From NCBI RefSeq assembly GCF_032118995.1, contig NC_092657.1, positions 8,123,391 to 8,187,390 of the forward strand: a stretch of DNA of 64,000 nucleotides, written 5' to 3'. This DNA is from Asterias amurensis (taxonomy: Eukaryota > Echinodermata > Asteroidea > Forcipulatida > Asteriidae). The position numbers were made by a program, and so were the translations under genes. This document shows, in pieces, positions 12,190-24,754 of this stretch (its first letter is position 1; the number at the start of each line of letters is the position of its first letter). The notes beneath the pieces were generated by a model. That model worked only from the letters and a program-made list of their open reading frames with translations. It was not told the origin of the DNA and searched no databases.

Positions 12190-13080
12190 TTCTCTTATTG
12201 GATCGAGTGGACTTCTCGCTCAGAACATCACTTCCCTGGAGTGAGTTCTTCTTCCTGCAATATATTCCCATATTCGCAAGTATCATAGGAATTTGTTACG
12301 TAGAGTGCCAGTCTACCTACTACCGCAGAGTAGGTGAACTCTTATTGGATCAAGTGGACTTCTCGCTCAGAACGTCACTTCCCTGGAGTGAGTTCTAATT
12401 CCTTCAATACAATCCAAAATACGAAAGTATCGTAGGAAATTGTTACGTAGAGTGCCAGTCTACCTACTACCGCAGAGTAGGTTCTCTTATACGATCGAAT
12501 GGACTTCTCGCTCAGAACGTCACTTCCCTTGAGTGAGTTCTTATTCCTTCAATATATTCCCATATTCGCAAGTATCTTAAGAATTTGTTACGTAGAGTGC
12601 CAGTCTACCTACTACCGCAGAGTAGGTGAACTCTTATTGGATCGAGTGGACTTCTCGCTCAGAACGTCACTTCCCTGGAGTGAGTTCTTCTTCCTGCAAT
12701 ATATTCCCATATTCGCAAGTATCATAGGAATTTGTTACGTAGAGTGCCAGTCTACCTACTACCGCAGAGTAGGTGAACTCTTATTGGATCAAGTGGACTT
12801 CTCGCTCAGAACGTCACTTCCCTGGAGTGAGTTCTAATTCCTTCAATACAATCCAAAATACGAAAGTATCGTAGGAAATTGTTACGTAGAGTGCCAGTCT
12901 ACCTACTACCGCAGAGTAGGTTCTCTTATACGATCGAATGGACTTCTCGCTCAGAACGTCACTTCCCTTGAGTGAGTTCTTATTCCTTCAATATATTCCC
13001 ATATTCGCAAGTATCTTAAGAATTTGTTACGTAGAGTGCCAGTCTACCTACTACCGCAGAGTAGGTGAACTCTTATTGGA
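12190..13080 (+). repeat. Trimeric higher-order repeat, 439 bp
   Basis: Within the satellite, a block of three distinguishable monomers repeats at a period of 439 bp about twice. The diagnostic variant TTCAATACAATCCAAAATAC appears at about 12402 and again at 12841. The CTTGAGTGAGTT variant appears at 12528 and 12967. The copies appear virtually identical, so this trimer amplified as a unit. Confidence 0.85.
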
Positions 13081-14625
13081 TCGAGTGGACTTCTCGCTCA
13101 GAACGTCACTTCCCTGGAGTGAGTTCTTATTCCTTCAATATATTCCCATATTCGCAAGTATCATAGGGAATTTGTTACGTAGAGTGCCAGTCTACCTACT
13201 ACCGCAGAGTAGGTTCTCTTATTGGATCGAATGGACTTCTCGCTCAGAACGTCACTGCCCTGGAGTGAGTTCTTCTTCCTTCAATATATTCCCATATTCG
13301 TAAGTATCATAGGAATTTGTTACATAGAGTGCCAGTCTACCTACTACCGCAGAGTAGGTTCTCTTATTGGATCGAGTGGACTTCTCGCTCAGAACGTTAC
13401 TTCCCTGGAGTGAGTTCTTATTCCTTCAATATATTCCCATATTCGCAAGTATCATAGGGAATTTGTTACGTAGAGTGCCAGTCTACCTACTACCGCAGAG
13501 TAGGTTCTCTCATTGGATCAAATGGACTTCTCGCTCAGAACGTCACTTCCCTGGAGTAAGTTCTTATTCCTTCAATATATTCCCATATTCGCAAGTATCA
13601 TAGGAATTTGTTACGTAGAGTGCCAGTCTACCTACTACCGCAGAGTAGGTTCTCTTATTGGATCGAGTGGACTTCTCGCTCAGAACATCACTTCCCTGGA
13701 GTGAGTTCTTATTCCTTCAATATATTCCCATATTCGCAAGTATCTTAAGAATTTGTTACGTAGAGTGCCAGTCTACCTACTACCGCAGAGTAGGTGAACT
13801 CTTATTGGATCGAGTGGACTTCTCGCTCAGAACGTCACTTCCCTGGAGTGAGTTCTTATTCCTTCAATATATTCCCATATTCGCAAGTATCATAGGAACT
13901 TGTTAGGTAGAGTGCCAATCTACCTACTATCCACTGTAGGTTCTCTTAGTGGATCGAGTGGACTTCTCGCTCAGAACGTCACTTCCCTGGAGTGAGTTCT
14001 TATTCCTTTGATATATTCCCATATTCGCAAGTATCATAGGGAATTTGTTACGTAGAGTGCCAGTCTACCTACTACCGCAGAGTAGGTTCTCTTATTGGAT
14101 CGAATGGACTTCTCGCTCAGAACGTCACTGCCCTGGAGTGAGTTCTTATTCCTTCACTATATTCCCATATTCGCAAGTATCATAGGAATTTGTTACGTAA
14201 AGTGCCAGTCTACCTACTACCGCAGAGTAGGTTCTCTTATTGGATCGAATGGACTTCTCGCTCAGAACGTCACTTCCCTGGAGTGAGTTCTTCTTCCTGC
14301 AATATATTCCCATATTCGCAAGTATCATAGGAATTTGTTACGTAGAGTGCCAGTCTACCTACTACCGCAGAGTAGGTTCTCTTATTGGATCGAGTGGACT
14401 TGTCGCTCAGAACGTCACTTCCCTGGAGTGAGTTCTTCTTCCTGCAATATATTCCCATATTCGCAAGTATCATAGGAATTTGTTACGACGGTTCCAGTCT
14501 ACCTACTACCGCAGAGTAGGTGAACTCTTATTGGATCGAGTGGACTTCTCGCTCAGAATGTCACTTCCCTGGAGTGAGTTCTTATTCCTTCAATATATTC
14601 CCATATTCGCAAGTATCATAGGAAT

Positions 14626-17093
14626 TTGTTACGTAGAGTGCCAGTCTACCTACTACCGCAGAGTAGGTTCTCTTATACGATCGAATGGACTTCTCGCTCA
14701 GAACGTCACTTCCCTGGAGTGAGTTCTTATTCCTTCACTATATTCCCATATTCGCAAGTATCATAGGAGTTTGTTACGTAGAGTGCCAGTCTACCTACTA
14801 CCGCAGAGTAGGTTCTCTTATTAGCTCGAATGGACTTCTCGCTCAGAACATCACTTCCCTGGAGTTCTTATTCCTTCAATATATTCCCATATTCGCAAGT
14901 ATCTTAGGAATTTGTTACGTAGAGTGCCAGTCTACCTACTACCGCAGAGTAGGTTCTCTCATTGGATCAAATGGACTTCTCGCTCAGAACGTCACTTCCC
15001 TGGAGTGAGTTCTTCTTCCTTCAATATATTCCCATATTCGCAAGTATCATAGGAATTTGTTACGTAGAGTGCCAGTCTACCTACTACCGCAGAGTAGGTG
15101 AACTCTTATTGGATCGAGTGGACTTCTCGCTCAGAACGTCACTTCCCTGGAGTGAGTTCTTATTCCTTCAATATATTCCCATATTCGCAAGTATCATAGG
15201 GAATTTGTTACGTAGAGTGCCAGTCTACCTACTACCGCAGAGTAGGTTCTCTTATTGGATCGAATGGACTTCTCGCTCAGAACGTCACTTCCCTGGAGTG
15301 AGTTCTTATTCCTTCACTATATTCCCATATTCGCAAGTATCATAGGAATTTGTTACGTAGAGTGCCAGTCTACCTACTACCGCAGAGTAGGTTCTCTTAT
15401 ATGATCGAATGGACTTCTCGCTCAGAACGTCACTTCCCTGGAGTGAGTTCTTATTCCTTCAATATATTCCCATATTCGCAAGTATCATAGGGAATTTGTT
15501 ACGTAGAGTGCCAGTCTACCTACTACCGCAGAGTAGGTTCTCTTATACGATCGAATGGACTTCTCGCTCAGAACGTCACTTCCCTGGAGTGAGTTCTTAT
15601 TCCTTCACTATATTCCCATATTCGCAAGTATCATAGGAGTTTGTTACGTAGAGTGCCAGTCTACCTACTACCGCAGAGTAGGTTCTCTTATTAGCTCGAA
15701 TGGACTTCTCGCTCAGAACATCACTTCCCTGGAGTTCTTATTCCTTCAATATATTCCCATATTCGCAAGTATCTTAGGAATTTGTTACGTAGAGTGCCAG
15801 TCTACCTACTACCGCAGAGTAGGTTCTCTCATTGGATCAAATGGACTTCTCGCTCAGAACGTCACTTCCCTGGAGTGAGTTCTTCTTCCTTCAATATATT
15901 CCCATATTCGCAAGTATCATAGGAATTTGTTACGTAGAGTGCCAGTCTACCTACTACCGCAGAGTAGGTGAACTCTTATTGGATCGAGTGGACTTCTCGC
16001 TCAGAACGTCACTTCCCTGGAGTGAGTTCTTATTCCTTCAATATATTCCCATATTCGCAAGTATCATAGGGAATTTGTTACGTAGAGTGCCAGTCTACCT
16101 ACTACCGCAGAGTAGGTTCTCTTATTGGATCGAATGGACTTCTCGCTCAGAACGTCACTTCCCTGGAGTGAGTTCTTATTCCTTCACTATATTCCCATAT
16201 TCGCAAGTATCATAGGAATTTGTTACGTAGAGTGCCAGTCTACCTACTACCGCAGAGTAGGTTCTCTTATATGATCGAATGGACTTCTCGCTCAGAACGT
16301 CACTTCCCTGGAGTGAGTTCTTATTCCTTCAATATATTCCCATATTCGCAAGTATCATAGGGAATTTGTTACGTAGAGTGCCAGTCTACCTACTACCGCA
16401 GAGTAGGTTCTCTTATACGATCGAATGGACTTCTCGCTCAGAACGTCACTTCCCTGGAGTGAGTTCTTATTCCTTCACTATATTCCCATATTCGCAAGTA
16501 TCATAGGAGTTTGTTACGTAGAGTGCCAGTCTACCTACTACCGCAGAGTAGGTTCTCTTATTAGCTCGAATGGACTTCTCGCTCAGAACATCACTTCCCT
16601 GGAGTTCTTATTCCTTCAATATATTCCCATATTCGCAAGTATCTTAGGAATTTGTTACGTAGAGTGCCAGTCTACCTACTACCGCAGAGTAGGTTCTCTC
16701 ATTGGATCAAATGGACTTCTCGCTCAGAACGTCACTTCCCTGGAGTGAGTTCTTCTTCCTTCAATATATTCCCATATTCGCAAGTATCATAGGAATTTGT
16801 TACGTAGAGTGCCAGTCTACCTACTACCGCAGAGTAGGTGAACTCTTATTGGATCGAGTGGACTTCTCGCTCAGAACGTCACTTCCCTGGAGTGAGTTCT
16901 TATTCCTTCAATATATTCCCATATTCGCAAGTATCATAGGGAATTTGTTACGTAGAGTGCCAGTCTACCTACTACCGCAGAGTAGGTTCTCTTATTGGAT
17001 CGAATGGACTTCTCGCTCAGAACGTCACTTCCCTGGAGTGAGTTCTTATTCCTTCACTATATTCCCATATTCGCAAGTATCATAGGAATTTGT
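14626..17093 (+). repeat. Hexameric higher-order repeat, 870 bp
   Basis: Six distinguishable monomers repeat at exactly 870 bp for about 2.8 copies. The marker TTAGCTCGAATGGACTT occurs near 14820, 15690 and 16560. The monomer with a short deletion (CTGGAGTTCTTATTCC) follows each marker. By eye I found no differences between the copies, against several percent between neighbouring monomers. This suggests recent amplification of the hexamer, or collapse/expansion during assembly. Confidence 0.9.
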
Positions 17094-17544
17094 TATGTAG
17101 AGTGCCAGTCTACCTACTACCGCAGAGTAGGTTCTCTTATTGGATCGAGTGGACTTCTCACTCAGAACGTCACTTCCCTGGAGTGAGTTCTTCTTCCTGC
17201 AATATATTCCCATATTCGCAAGTATCATAGGAATTTGTTAGGTAGAGTGCCAGTCTACCTACTACCCACTGTAGGTTCTCTTATTGGATCGAGTGGACTT
17301 CTCACTCAGAACGTTACTTCCCTGGAGTGAGTTCTTATTCCTTCAATATATTCCCATATTCGCAAGTATCATAGAAACTTGTTAGGTAGAGTGCCAGTCT
17401 ACCTTCTTCCAATTCGCTATTAACGTCACCGCCTCATAAAGAGTTTGTATCCCTTCAATATATTCCCATATTCGCAAGTATCATACGAATTTTGTTAGGT
17501 AGAGTGCCAGTCTACGTCTACTACCGCAGAGTAGGTTTTCTAGT

Positions 17545-18120
17545 AAAGGATCGAGTTGGAACAACCTGTTTAGGAAATAAAGTTTTGTTAACATTACATA
17601 TATGATAACATAGGTAACTTAATAGGTAACAGTGTATAAGATATTTAATGCCCACCAAACTAGAACCGACCAATTCGCTTAGCCGCATAGAGCGCTCCAT
17701 ACATCAAAGGGCCTCGTCCTGCTAGACAACAAAAAGAATACAGTTAGTAACCAGGGAAGACGACGGAGCTTTGGATCCAGGCAACCTGTTTAGGGAATAA
17801 AGTTTTGTTAACATTACATATTTATGATAACACAGATAACAGTGTATAAGATATTCCATGCCCACCTAACTAGAACCGACCAATTCGCTTAGCCGCGTAG
17901 AGCGCTCCATACATCAAAGGGCCTCGTCCTGATTGACAACAAAAGAATACAGTTAGTAACCAGGCGACCTGTTTAAGGAATAGAGTTTTGTTAACATTAC
18001 AATGTTAACATCGGTAACAGTCTATAAGATATTTAATGCCCACCTACACCTAACTAGAACCGATCGATAGCCTTGGCCGTGTAGAGCGCTCCATATACGA
18101 GGGGCCTAATGGTTGACACC
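17545..18120 (+). repeat. Three diverged repeats flanking the satellite
   Basis: Three units begin near 17561, 17781 and 17965 with CCTGTTTAGG-type starts followed by GTTTTGTTAACATTACA. They share AACTAGAACCGA, GTAGAGCGCTCCAT and GGGCCTCGTCCTG. Spacing is about 220 and 184 bp. They may belong to the same larger element from which the satellite was amplified. Confidence 0.85.
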
Positions 18121-19906
18121 ACTAAGAAAATGGTTATCAGTGGTCCAAGTTCATACATCCATGGCCAATAATAGATGAGGTGGGTGACTTCCGCATTCCA
18201 AAAGTGTCATGGTTGGAGAGGAGAATGATCCATAGAGAGTGAGTTGATGCTGAGAAAACAGATGACTGCTATCCGTGGAAAGTTAGTTGATGATCAGAAA
18301 ACAGATGACTGCGAGGAAGAAACAGTTCTCTAACAACGTCATCACCACGTAGGACTCAACAAATGAATCAAATTAAAAGTAATTTATTCTTAATATTATA
18401 AGGTATTACACAAATTCTCACAATGCTTTACATTCACAAGATTACAGGAAAACCAACAAATCAGTAAGCAAATAATATTAAAGCAGTTGTATAAAAATGA
18501 AGAAATAATCCAGGGTCATAAAAAAGAGATTGGCACAATGTGTTTTTATTGTTCAAATTTGCTGATGACATAAATAGCATTAGAACCATTTAAAATGTTT
18601 ATTTAAAAGAGAAAACAGTGGATAAAAAAAACGCAAAGCGAAGACAATTTAAAAATACATGGACAGTAACAATTTTAAAGATTGTCTGAAACACGAGTTC
18701 AAAATTTTATTTCACTCTGTCACAACCAACCCACAAAAATGACCAGTAGAGACTATTTAACAGTGACAGTTACAAGGTTACACAGTTAACTGACCAACAT
18801 CCACGTAAACATTTACATTTTTTACTGTTCAGCTAAATAACGTCCGTCGATATATCGAAAATACTTAATACACAACATTTTTTTGAGATAGATACCGCGG
18901 ATGTAATATTTTTAATCATATCGAAATATAGAAAATGTTTAAATATCACAATTTGTTCAATATTATTGACAATTTTGATTAAGCAAAAACCAGGCATACA
19001 AATCTTCAGCGGAATTTGTTTTCCCATTGCTCCCATGTACCGAAGCCAACCGTCTATAGGTCCGTTTTTGTCTGGCTCCCCCAGCATACCCTTATAAATA
19101 CAAAAAGGCAATAAAAAATACAGGAGCCAGACTGAGCAGAAAATAGCGTAGAAGGTATGCTAAACGAGGAGAAATGTGTCCTAGCCGCATAGTGGGACCT
19201 TTTACGCGTCTGGTTCCCCCTCAACTCCCTTATACATCGAACAATAACAACACTACAGAGCCAGACTGTGCAAAAATAGTGTAGAAGGAATGCTCATTGA
19301 GGATAATCGTGTCCTAGCCCCACAATGGAACATTGTTTTAGACAAACTACCCGATGGGAGCCGGAGCATGCCTCATGCAGGGAACCCTGAGGGCCGTTAC
19401 CTCTAACCCTAGCAAGCGGCAGCGCCAATGGTAATCACATCTTTTTCTCATTGAAAAAAATACGTCCAACAATAAGTGCCAAGGATCAGAAGCAGTGACA
19501 TCAGGGGAGGCCGTTGCCCACCCCCTCTCATTTGAAAAGCGATGATTTGCCCTACCCCTTCACTTTATATTGAGCTTTTAAAAAAGAAACAGGTTTTGCT
19601 GACAACCCTGTTTGTTTAATATAATACACACCTTTATATTTCTCAAGATAATCTTATTCATACAACAAAAAACACAAATTTACGCCAATCGTAGGCACGT
19701 AGACCGGTCAGTGCGCTGGTTTGTGCGGTGTAAGTGTGTCCCGCAGATGGCCACGCCATACAACGTGTGTCTGTGCATAATACAGTACACAGGGTTGGTT
19801 TAGAAAACCAGTTCATCAACACGGTAACATTTACATGAATATTGAGCCAATAAAAGACTGGCATTCCCTACTGACGAGGTGTTCAGTCCAAACATCTGAC
19901 ATCCCA
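18121..19906. other. Gene-free; one 131-bp tandem pair
   Basis: No supported gene. Two related units of about 131 bp at about 19070-19200 and 19201-19335 share GAGCCAGACTG, GTGTAGAAGGAATGCT-like words and GTGTCCTAGCC. A smaller duplicated phrase CAGAAAACAGATGACTGC-like occurs near 18250 and 18295. Confidence 0.5.
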
Positions 19907-22735
19907 AGGTCATAAAAATATCCAAGGTGACCCAATGAAGCTCATTTCCAATAGGGTCCCGATGAAATGTGGTCCTTAAAGTACACACAGCACAAAAGGA
20001 AACTGCGCAGAGCAGCAGGCTACTATCAAGTTGCCTATAAAATTACTATCATTAAAAATATAAATAGGCCCTATAGTCGTGTTATATTCACAAATTGAAA
20101 CAGACGATTGGAACCAAATGTCTTCACTGACGTCTAGCAAATTGACTCAAACAAGAGAATCTCTTTATAAAGAAACCCATATAAACCAACATACGCTTAT
20201 AAATATTAACAGCGACTTTTATTTAGTACATAACACAAGAACATGTTTGCACCAATGACCGTGGTAGAACAAATTTATTATCCACTGATTACAGTTTCTT
20301 AAAAACATCCCACATTATCAATCAATCAATCAATCAACATTTATTTTTCATGTCGACAATAACAATTTAAGCATGCACTAGAAAACAAATACCGATGAAC
20401 ATAAAAATGAAGGACGGATGCAATGTATAGAATTTGAAAAAAATATCTACAGAAATGAACGTGATTTCAACAGACAGACAAGGACTTGGACGACACAGAC
20501 AAAAAACAAAACCAACCAAAAACAGAAAAAAAAAAAATTAAAAAAAATAATAATAATAATTATCGACACCACAGTCTTTGTTCAATTGGTATATACTACA
20601 ATTACATACCCTGCCGAGAACAACACTTTGATTTGGTTTGATTTGTATTTATTCAGATAAAAAACATTTCAAAATACAAACACAACAATAGGAGAAAAGA
20701 TGATGAAATAAGATAAGTTAGTTTAGAAACACAACAAAAATAGGACACAAAAATATACAAGGATAACCCAATAAAGCCAATACCTGTGGCTCATTTCTGT
20801 TGGGCTCCTATGAAATACCCAACTTGGTGCTTAAAGTACACACAGCACAGAGGGACACCGCGCAGAGCATGTCAGGTTACTATCAAGTTGCCTATAAAAT
20901 TATTATCATTAAAATGTCAGTAGGCCCTATAGTCGTTTTATATTTACAAATTGAAAACGACGATTGGAACTGAACGTCTTCACTGACACTCGCATCCCTT
21001 TTTACAACACCATAGTAAGCGCGTACACAATATGTTAAGGTTTATAAAAATATACTTTAGTTTCATTTCAGTACCCTGAATTATGACGATTGAAACCTCA
21101 ACAAGATGTGACACTCGAGACCCAACGTCGGACGCAGCCATAGCATATGGCGGCGGAAAAAGGCGCCGCAAGCATACCCCATTTTGTGCTTAAAGCCGTT
21201 CAACCTTTTTTATGTACATAAAAATTGCCTCTAATGTAGTGCTTTTCAAAGGAGTTTTTTTTTAAACAAATTGACTAAAAAAGGGAAGAAAATCATGTAA
21301 ACAGTTATATATTAAGCTTATTATAATTATGTTTATAAGTATTAACAGGGACTTTAACTTCACATGTAGACATACAAGTACATGTTTGCAACAATGACCA
21401 TGGTAGAACAAATTCATTATCCACTGATTACAGTTCCTTAAAAACTCTCACAATATCGAGGTCATACCCTGCCAAGAACAACACTTTGAGTTTATTTGAA
21501 TGTTAACAATACATACACAATAGGAGAAAAGACGATGGAGTAAGATAAATTAACTAAGAACACGTAAAAAAACATCCTAGGATAACCAAGTAAACCATTG
21601 GGATGTCTCTGACTACCCATATTGGTCCCTAAAGTACACACAGCACAGAGGGAGACGCCGCGCAGAGCATGCCAGGCTATTAGTAAGTTGCCTATAAAAT
21701 TATTATCATTAAAAATGTCCCTATAGTCGTGTTATATTTACAAATTGAACCAACGTTTGGAACCAAATGTCTTCAATGACATCCAGCAATAATTTTCATT
21801 GACATCCCTTTCTACAACACCATGGTAAATATGTTTACCATAAGTTCATAAGTATATATAAGAATATACTTAAGTTTTATTTCAGTATCATAAATTATGA
21901 TGATCGAAACCTACACAACAATGGGAGAAAAGATGATGAATTAAGATCAATTAATTTAGAACACAATAAAAATAGGACGCAAAAAATATCCAAGGATAAC
22001 CAAATAAAGCCAATATCTTTGGCTTATTTCCGTTTGGCTCCTATGAAATACCCAACTTGGGTGCTTAAATTACACACACACAAAGACACCTCGCAGCATG
22101 CCAGGTTACTATCATTGACAGAACTTGATTTGATTTGATTTGAATTTATTTGGATAAAAACATGTCAAAAATACTTACACAACATTGGGAAAAAGATGAT
22201 CGAATAAGATAATTAATTTAGAACACAATAAAGGACACACAAATATACAAGGATAACCAATAAAATAAATCCACTTGCGTATTTCCGTTAGGGTCCCTAA
22301 CAACAAATGTTCCTTAATATTTATAGCAAGAGGGACACCGCGCCGAGCATGCCAGGTTATTAGATTGCTGTAAAATCACTATCATTAAAATGTTAGTAGA
22401 CCCTATACTTAGTCGTGCTGTGTCAGATACATGTATACTTACATGTACAATGTACATGTGCTAATTTACAAATTTAAACCAACGATTGAAATCGAACGTC
22501 TTCACTGACATTCACATCCCTGTCTACAACACCATAGTAAGCATGTACATGTATACATTATAAGTGAATATTAAGGTTCATAACATACTTATTTTCCATT
22601 TCAGTATCCGGAAATATGACGATTGAAACCTGAACAAGATGTTTGATGTTCAAACTTGTCTTGAAACCCCGACGTCGTATGAAGCTATCGGCGGCGGGAA
22701 AAGGCGCCCGCAGGTGATAACCCATTCCCCCATGG
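19907..22735. repeat. Diverged longer tandem repeat, about 0.8 kb spacing
   Basis: Blocks containing AGGATAACCAA, GTACACACAGCACAGAGGGA, GCGCAGAGCATGCCAGGTTA, GTTGCCTATAAAATTATTAT and CGTCTTCACTGACA recur starting near 19908, 20756, 21580 and 22248, with a shorter block near 21984. A second shared block (GACGATTGAAACCT then GGCGGCGG and AAAGGCGCC) ends the units near 21180 and 22710. Copies are diverged with indels, so the array is old. No coding domain is visible. Confidence 0.8.
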
Positions 22736-23010
22736 TTTCCTACACGTTTTGTGTATAAAATTGTTTCAAGACCACAGGGCACAATGTCATAGCTCTGTTT
22801 ATCGCCAAATTCGGCGCTAATAGTAGACTTGTGGACAGGTCGTTATAATCCCACCGAGTCCCACGCGGTGAGATAGTCGAGTTGCAGCGGGTGCTCTCCG
22901 CGCGCCCTGCTGGTTGCGCGACTACTGCGCGCTGCCTGCCCGACTCTACTTCCCATGAAATGTTGACTTGACCCAAGTCGAACTTACGTCGAGTCCTTCG
23001 TCGCGTCGAA

Positions 23011-23184
23011 GCCCGGTTCATACTTCATGCGAATACGAATGCGAAGGGAATTTGACGTCACACCCTCCTTTCGCAGCGATTATTTGCAAGGGACGGAGCA
23101 GAGGGCTGCTGCGAATTGTTCGTTGCGAATTTGTGACGTCGAGATTCGCTTTGCATTCGCATTCGCAGAAAGTATGAAACGGGC
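23011..23184. mobile_element. Palindromic MITE, GCCCGGTTCATACTT ends
   Basis: A 174-bp element with inverted ends GCCCGGTTCATACTT and AAGTATGAAACGGGC. The arms continue through GCGAATACGAATGCG and its complement, with TGACGTCA-like words in both arms. There is no coding capacity. A related terminal segment (AGCCCAGTTTATACTTGCTG) is triplicated at 56469-56621. Confidence 0.88.
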
Positions 23185-23859
23185 TAACTCCAATGAAAAA
23201 CTGCATCTAAATCGGAGCTTTATTTCACCGCTTTGTTATGCGCCCTCACTCGCCAGGAAAGTGCCAATTAACTGCATCGAAAGTGTAAGTAGTGAGTCAG
23301 ATGCCGCGGGCATTTTTCTTCTATTTCTTGAGTTGTTTGTGTGTTTTGCCTGTTGGTAACCATGTGGTTACGTTGTAAACACACGGACAAACTGCAAGAA
23401 AGAAAAACCCACAGCATCAGATGATAGTGAAGATGATACACAAGGAACCCATCTCTATGCACCGAAAGAAATCTGACCCACAAAAACCACCAAAATAAGT
23501 TATAGAAACCCACACAAATACAGGGTCCCCCATCTACACATGACGGTCAATTATGTTTGCCTTGGGGATGGAAACATGCGGGGAAATTTGCAAGAAACAA
23601 AATAAAACCCGGCATTTCATGCTTACTCATGAAAAAAATACATTTACGCTACCCCCGCCCCGCGGAAACCGCGGATGGATGTCAAATTCAGCCTTTTTCT
23701 TGGCAATGTCGAAGTCCTGATATCGAAGTCTTATATACCCCACGTATCGACCAAACAATGTACTCAAGACGCTGATTATATACAACTTTCAGAAAGATAT
23801 GTTATTGCGGTTATGAATTTTGAGACCCAATTATTAGTAAGCACCTTTTGAGGGTTTAC
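23185..23859. other. No gene recognised
   Basis: Open frames across 23027-23775 lack recognisable domains. No repeat structure is obvious. Confidence 0.4.
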
Positions 23860-24305
23860 AACTTGGTGCTACGGCGCATTGCAGCCACAGCCAGGAACAC
23901 CAGGGCGAATCCCTTCTCTTTTCGATAAGTGCACTGGGTTCTTTTACATGCGTTACACAAGACAATTGGACCAACGGCTGTACGTCCCATCCGAAGAACG
24001 AAGCAATGGTCAATAGACCGATCCATTACGCACCGCCTCCTTACCAGTTGACCAATCACAGCCGCGAAATTCGATCACCGTTAGTGCAAAGATCACCAAA
24101 CGGTTCAAATGGTGATCAGATTTCGCGGTTGTGATTGGTCAACTGGTAAGAAGGCGGGGCGTAATGGATCGGTGTGTTAGTGTCTGCTTAAGGACACAAG
24201 TGTCAGTGTGTCTAGGCTGGGGATACGAACCCACACTCTGCTGATCAGAAACACCAGAGTTTGAATTCGGTGATCTTAAATGTTCGACCACGACACTTCC
24301 ACATG
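23860..24305 (-). mobile_element. tRNA-derived SINE split by a MITE
   Basis: On the - strand, 24305 to about 24185 resembles a tRNA head. It has a B-box-like GTGGGTTCGTATCCC and an A-box-like GTGGTCGAACATTTAAGA, followed by ACTTGTGTCCTTAAGCA. The continuation is found only after the inserted palindrome, at about 24005 down to 23860, reading TTGCTTCGTTCTTCGGATGG and GTAAAAGAACCCAGTGCACT. The two halves read as one SINE of about 270 bp interrupted by the element at 24013-24177. The tRNA source is not determined. Confidence 0.75.
24013..24177. mobile_element. Palindromic MITE nested in the SINE
   Basis: Inverted arms of about 65-70 bp start ACCGATCCATTACGC and end GCGTAATGGATCGGT. They share CAGTTGACCAATCACA and its complement. 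The element lies inside the SINE and is therefore younger than it. No clear target duplication was found. Confidence 0.88.
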
Positions 24306-24722
24306 AATCTACCCAGGCAAAGCTACAGTGGAGTCATCACATGGCCACCAATCTGCCGCGCCAGTTTCAAACAATCCTTTAAGGCTTCGTCCACACATTT
24401 TCAGTTCGCTGAATGAGACCGTCTAACAACTCGTTCGTTTCTTTTTCTTGTTCCCCATGCTCTTTATATCAACAATAATGTGACACCATTTATAGCGTCA
24501 TCTATTTCAAAAATTAAACCATTGTTTAATTCAGTTCTTTCCCCTAACACTTTAATTCATACTTTAATAAACATTTAGGTCTTAGAACAGCAACCATATT
24601 ATCGGCATAAAGCCCCGTCCCTTTAAATGCTGGTTGATACTAGTCCAATAATGGCATCACCAACAGTGCCTAGTCAAGCATACTGCTGATCAGGTTGTCA
24701 CTAATGCTGGTACCATCCAGGG

Positions 24723-24728
24723 TATATA
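24723..24728 (+). promoter_or_regulatory. Possible TATA box of the calmodulin-like gene
   Basis: TATATA lies about 30 bp upstream of a plausible transcript start near 24755 and 72 bp upstream of the ATG at 24800. Nothing else confirms a promoter. Confidence 0.3.
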
Positions 24729-24754
24729 CATCGTTTACATGATATGTCAATTAT

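Larger units (their letters stand above)
10614..17540 (+). repeat. Satellite array, about 145-bp monomers
   Basis: Roughly 45 head-to-tail monomers of 145-146 bp, each carrying GAGTGCCAGTCTACCTACTA, GGACTTCTCGCTCAGAACGT, ATATTCCCATATTCGCAAGT and AGGAATTTGTTACGTA. Each monomer has two potential stems. One pairs ACCTACT with AGTAGGT around ACCGCAG. The other pairs AGAACGTCACT with AGTGAGTTCT. Monomers differ by a GAAC insertion, GGAA against GGGAA, and scattered substitutions. The many 60-127 codon open frames here are a by-product of the repeat and change frame from unit to unit, so I do not call them genes. The outer units (10614-11000 and 17240-17540) are more diverged than the core, as expected for array edges. 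Confidence 0.97.

Noticed and set aside
10804..17186. Dozens of similar 60-127 codon frames with SLRTSLPWSEF-like peptides
   Set aside because: They arise from the 145-bp satellite. The unit length is not a multiple of three, frames shift and stop between units, and there is no start or splice context. A repeated-peptide gene was considered and dismissed.
10614..17540. CRISPR-like array
   Set aside because: The units are contiguous repeats without unique spacers, the genome is eukaryotic, and no cas genes exist.
10614..17540. Hammerhead ribozyme satellite
   Set aside because: The monomer has two hairpins, but I could not find the conserved CTGATGA and GAAA core.
24185..24305. A functional tRNA gene
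   Set aside because: A- and B-box-like motifs are present, but the cloverleaf is imperfect and the sequence continues into a SINE body.
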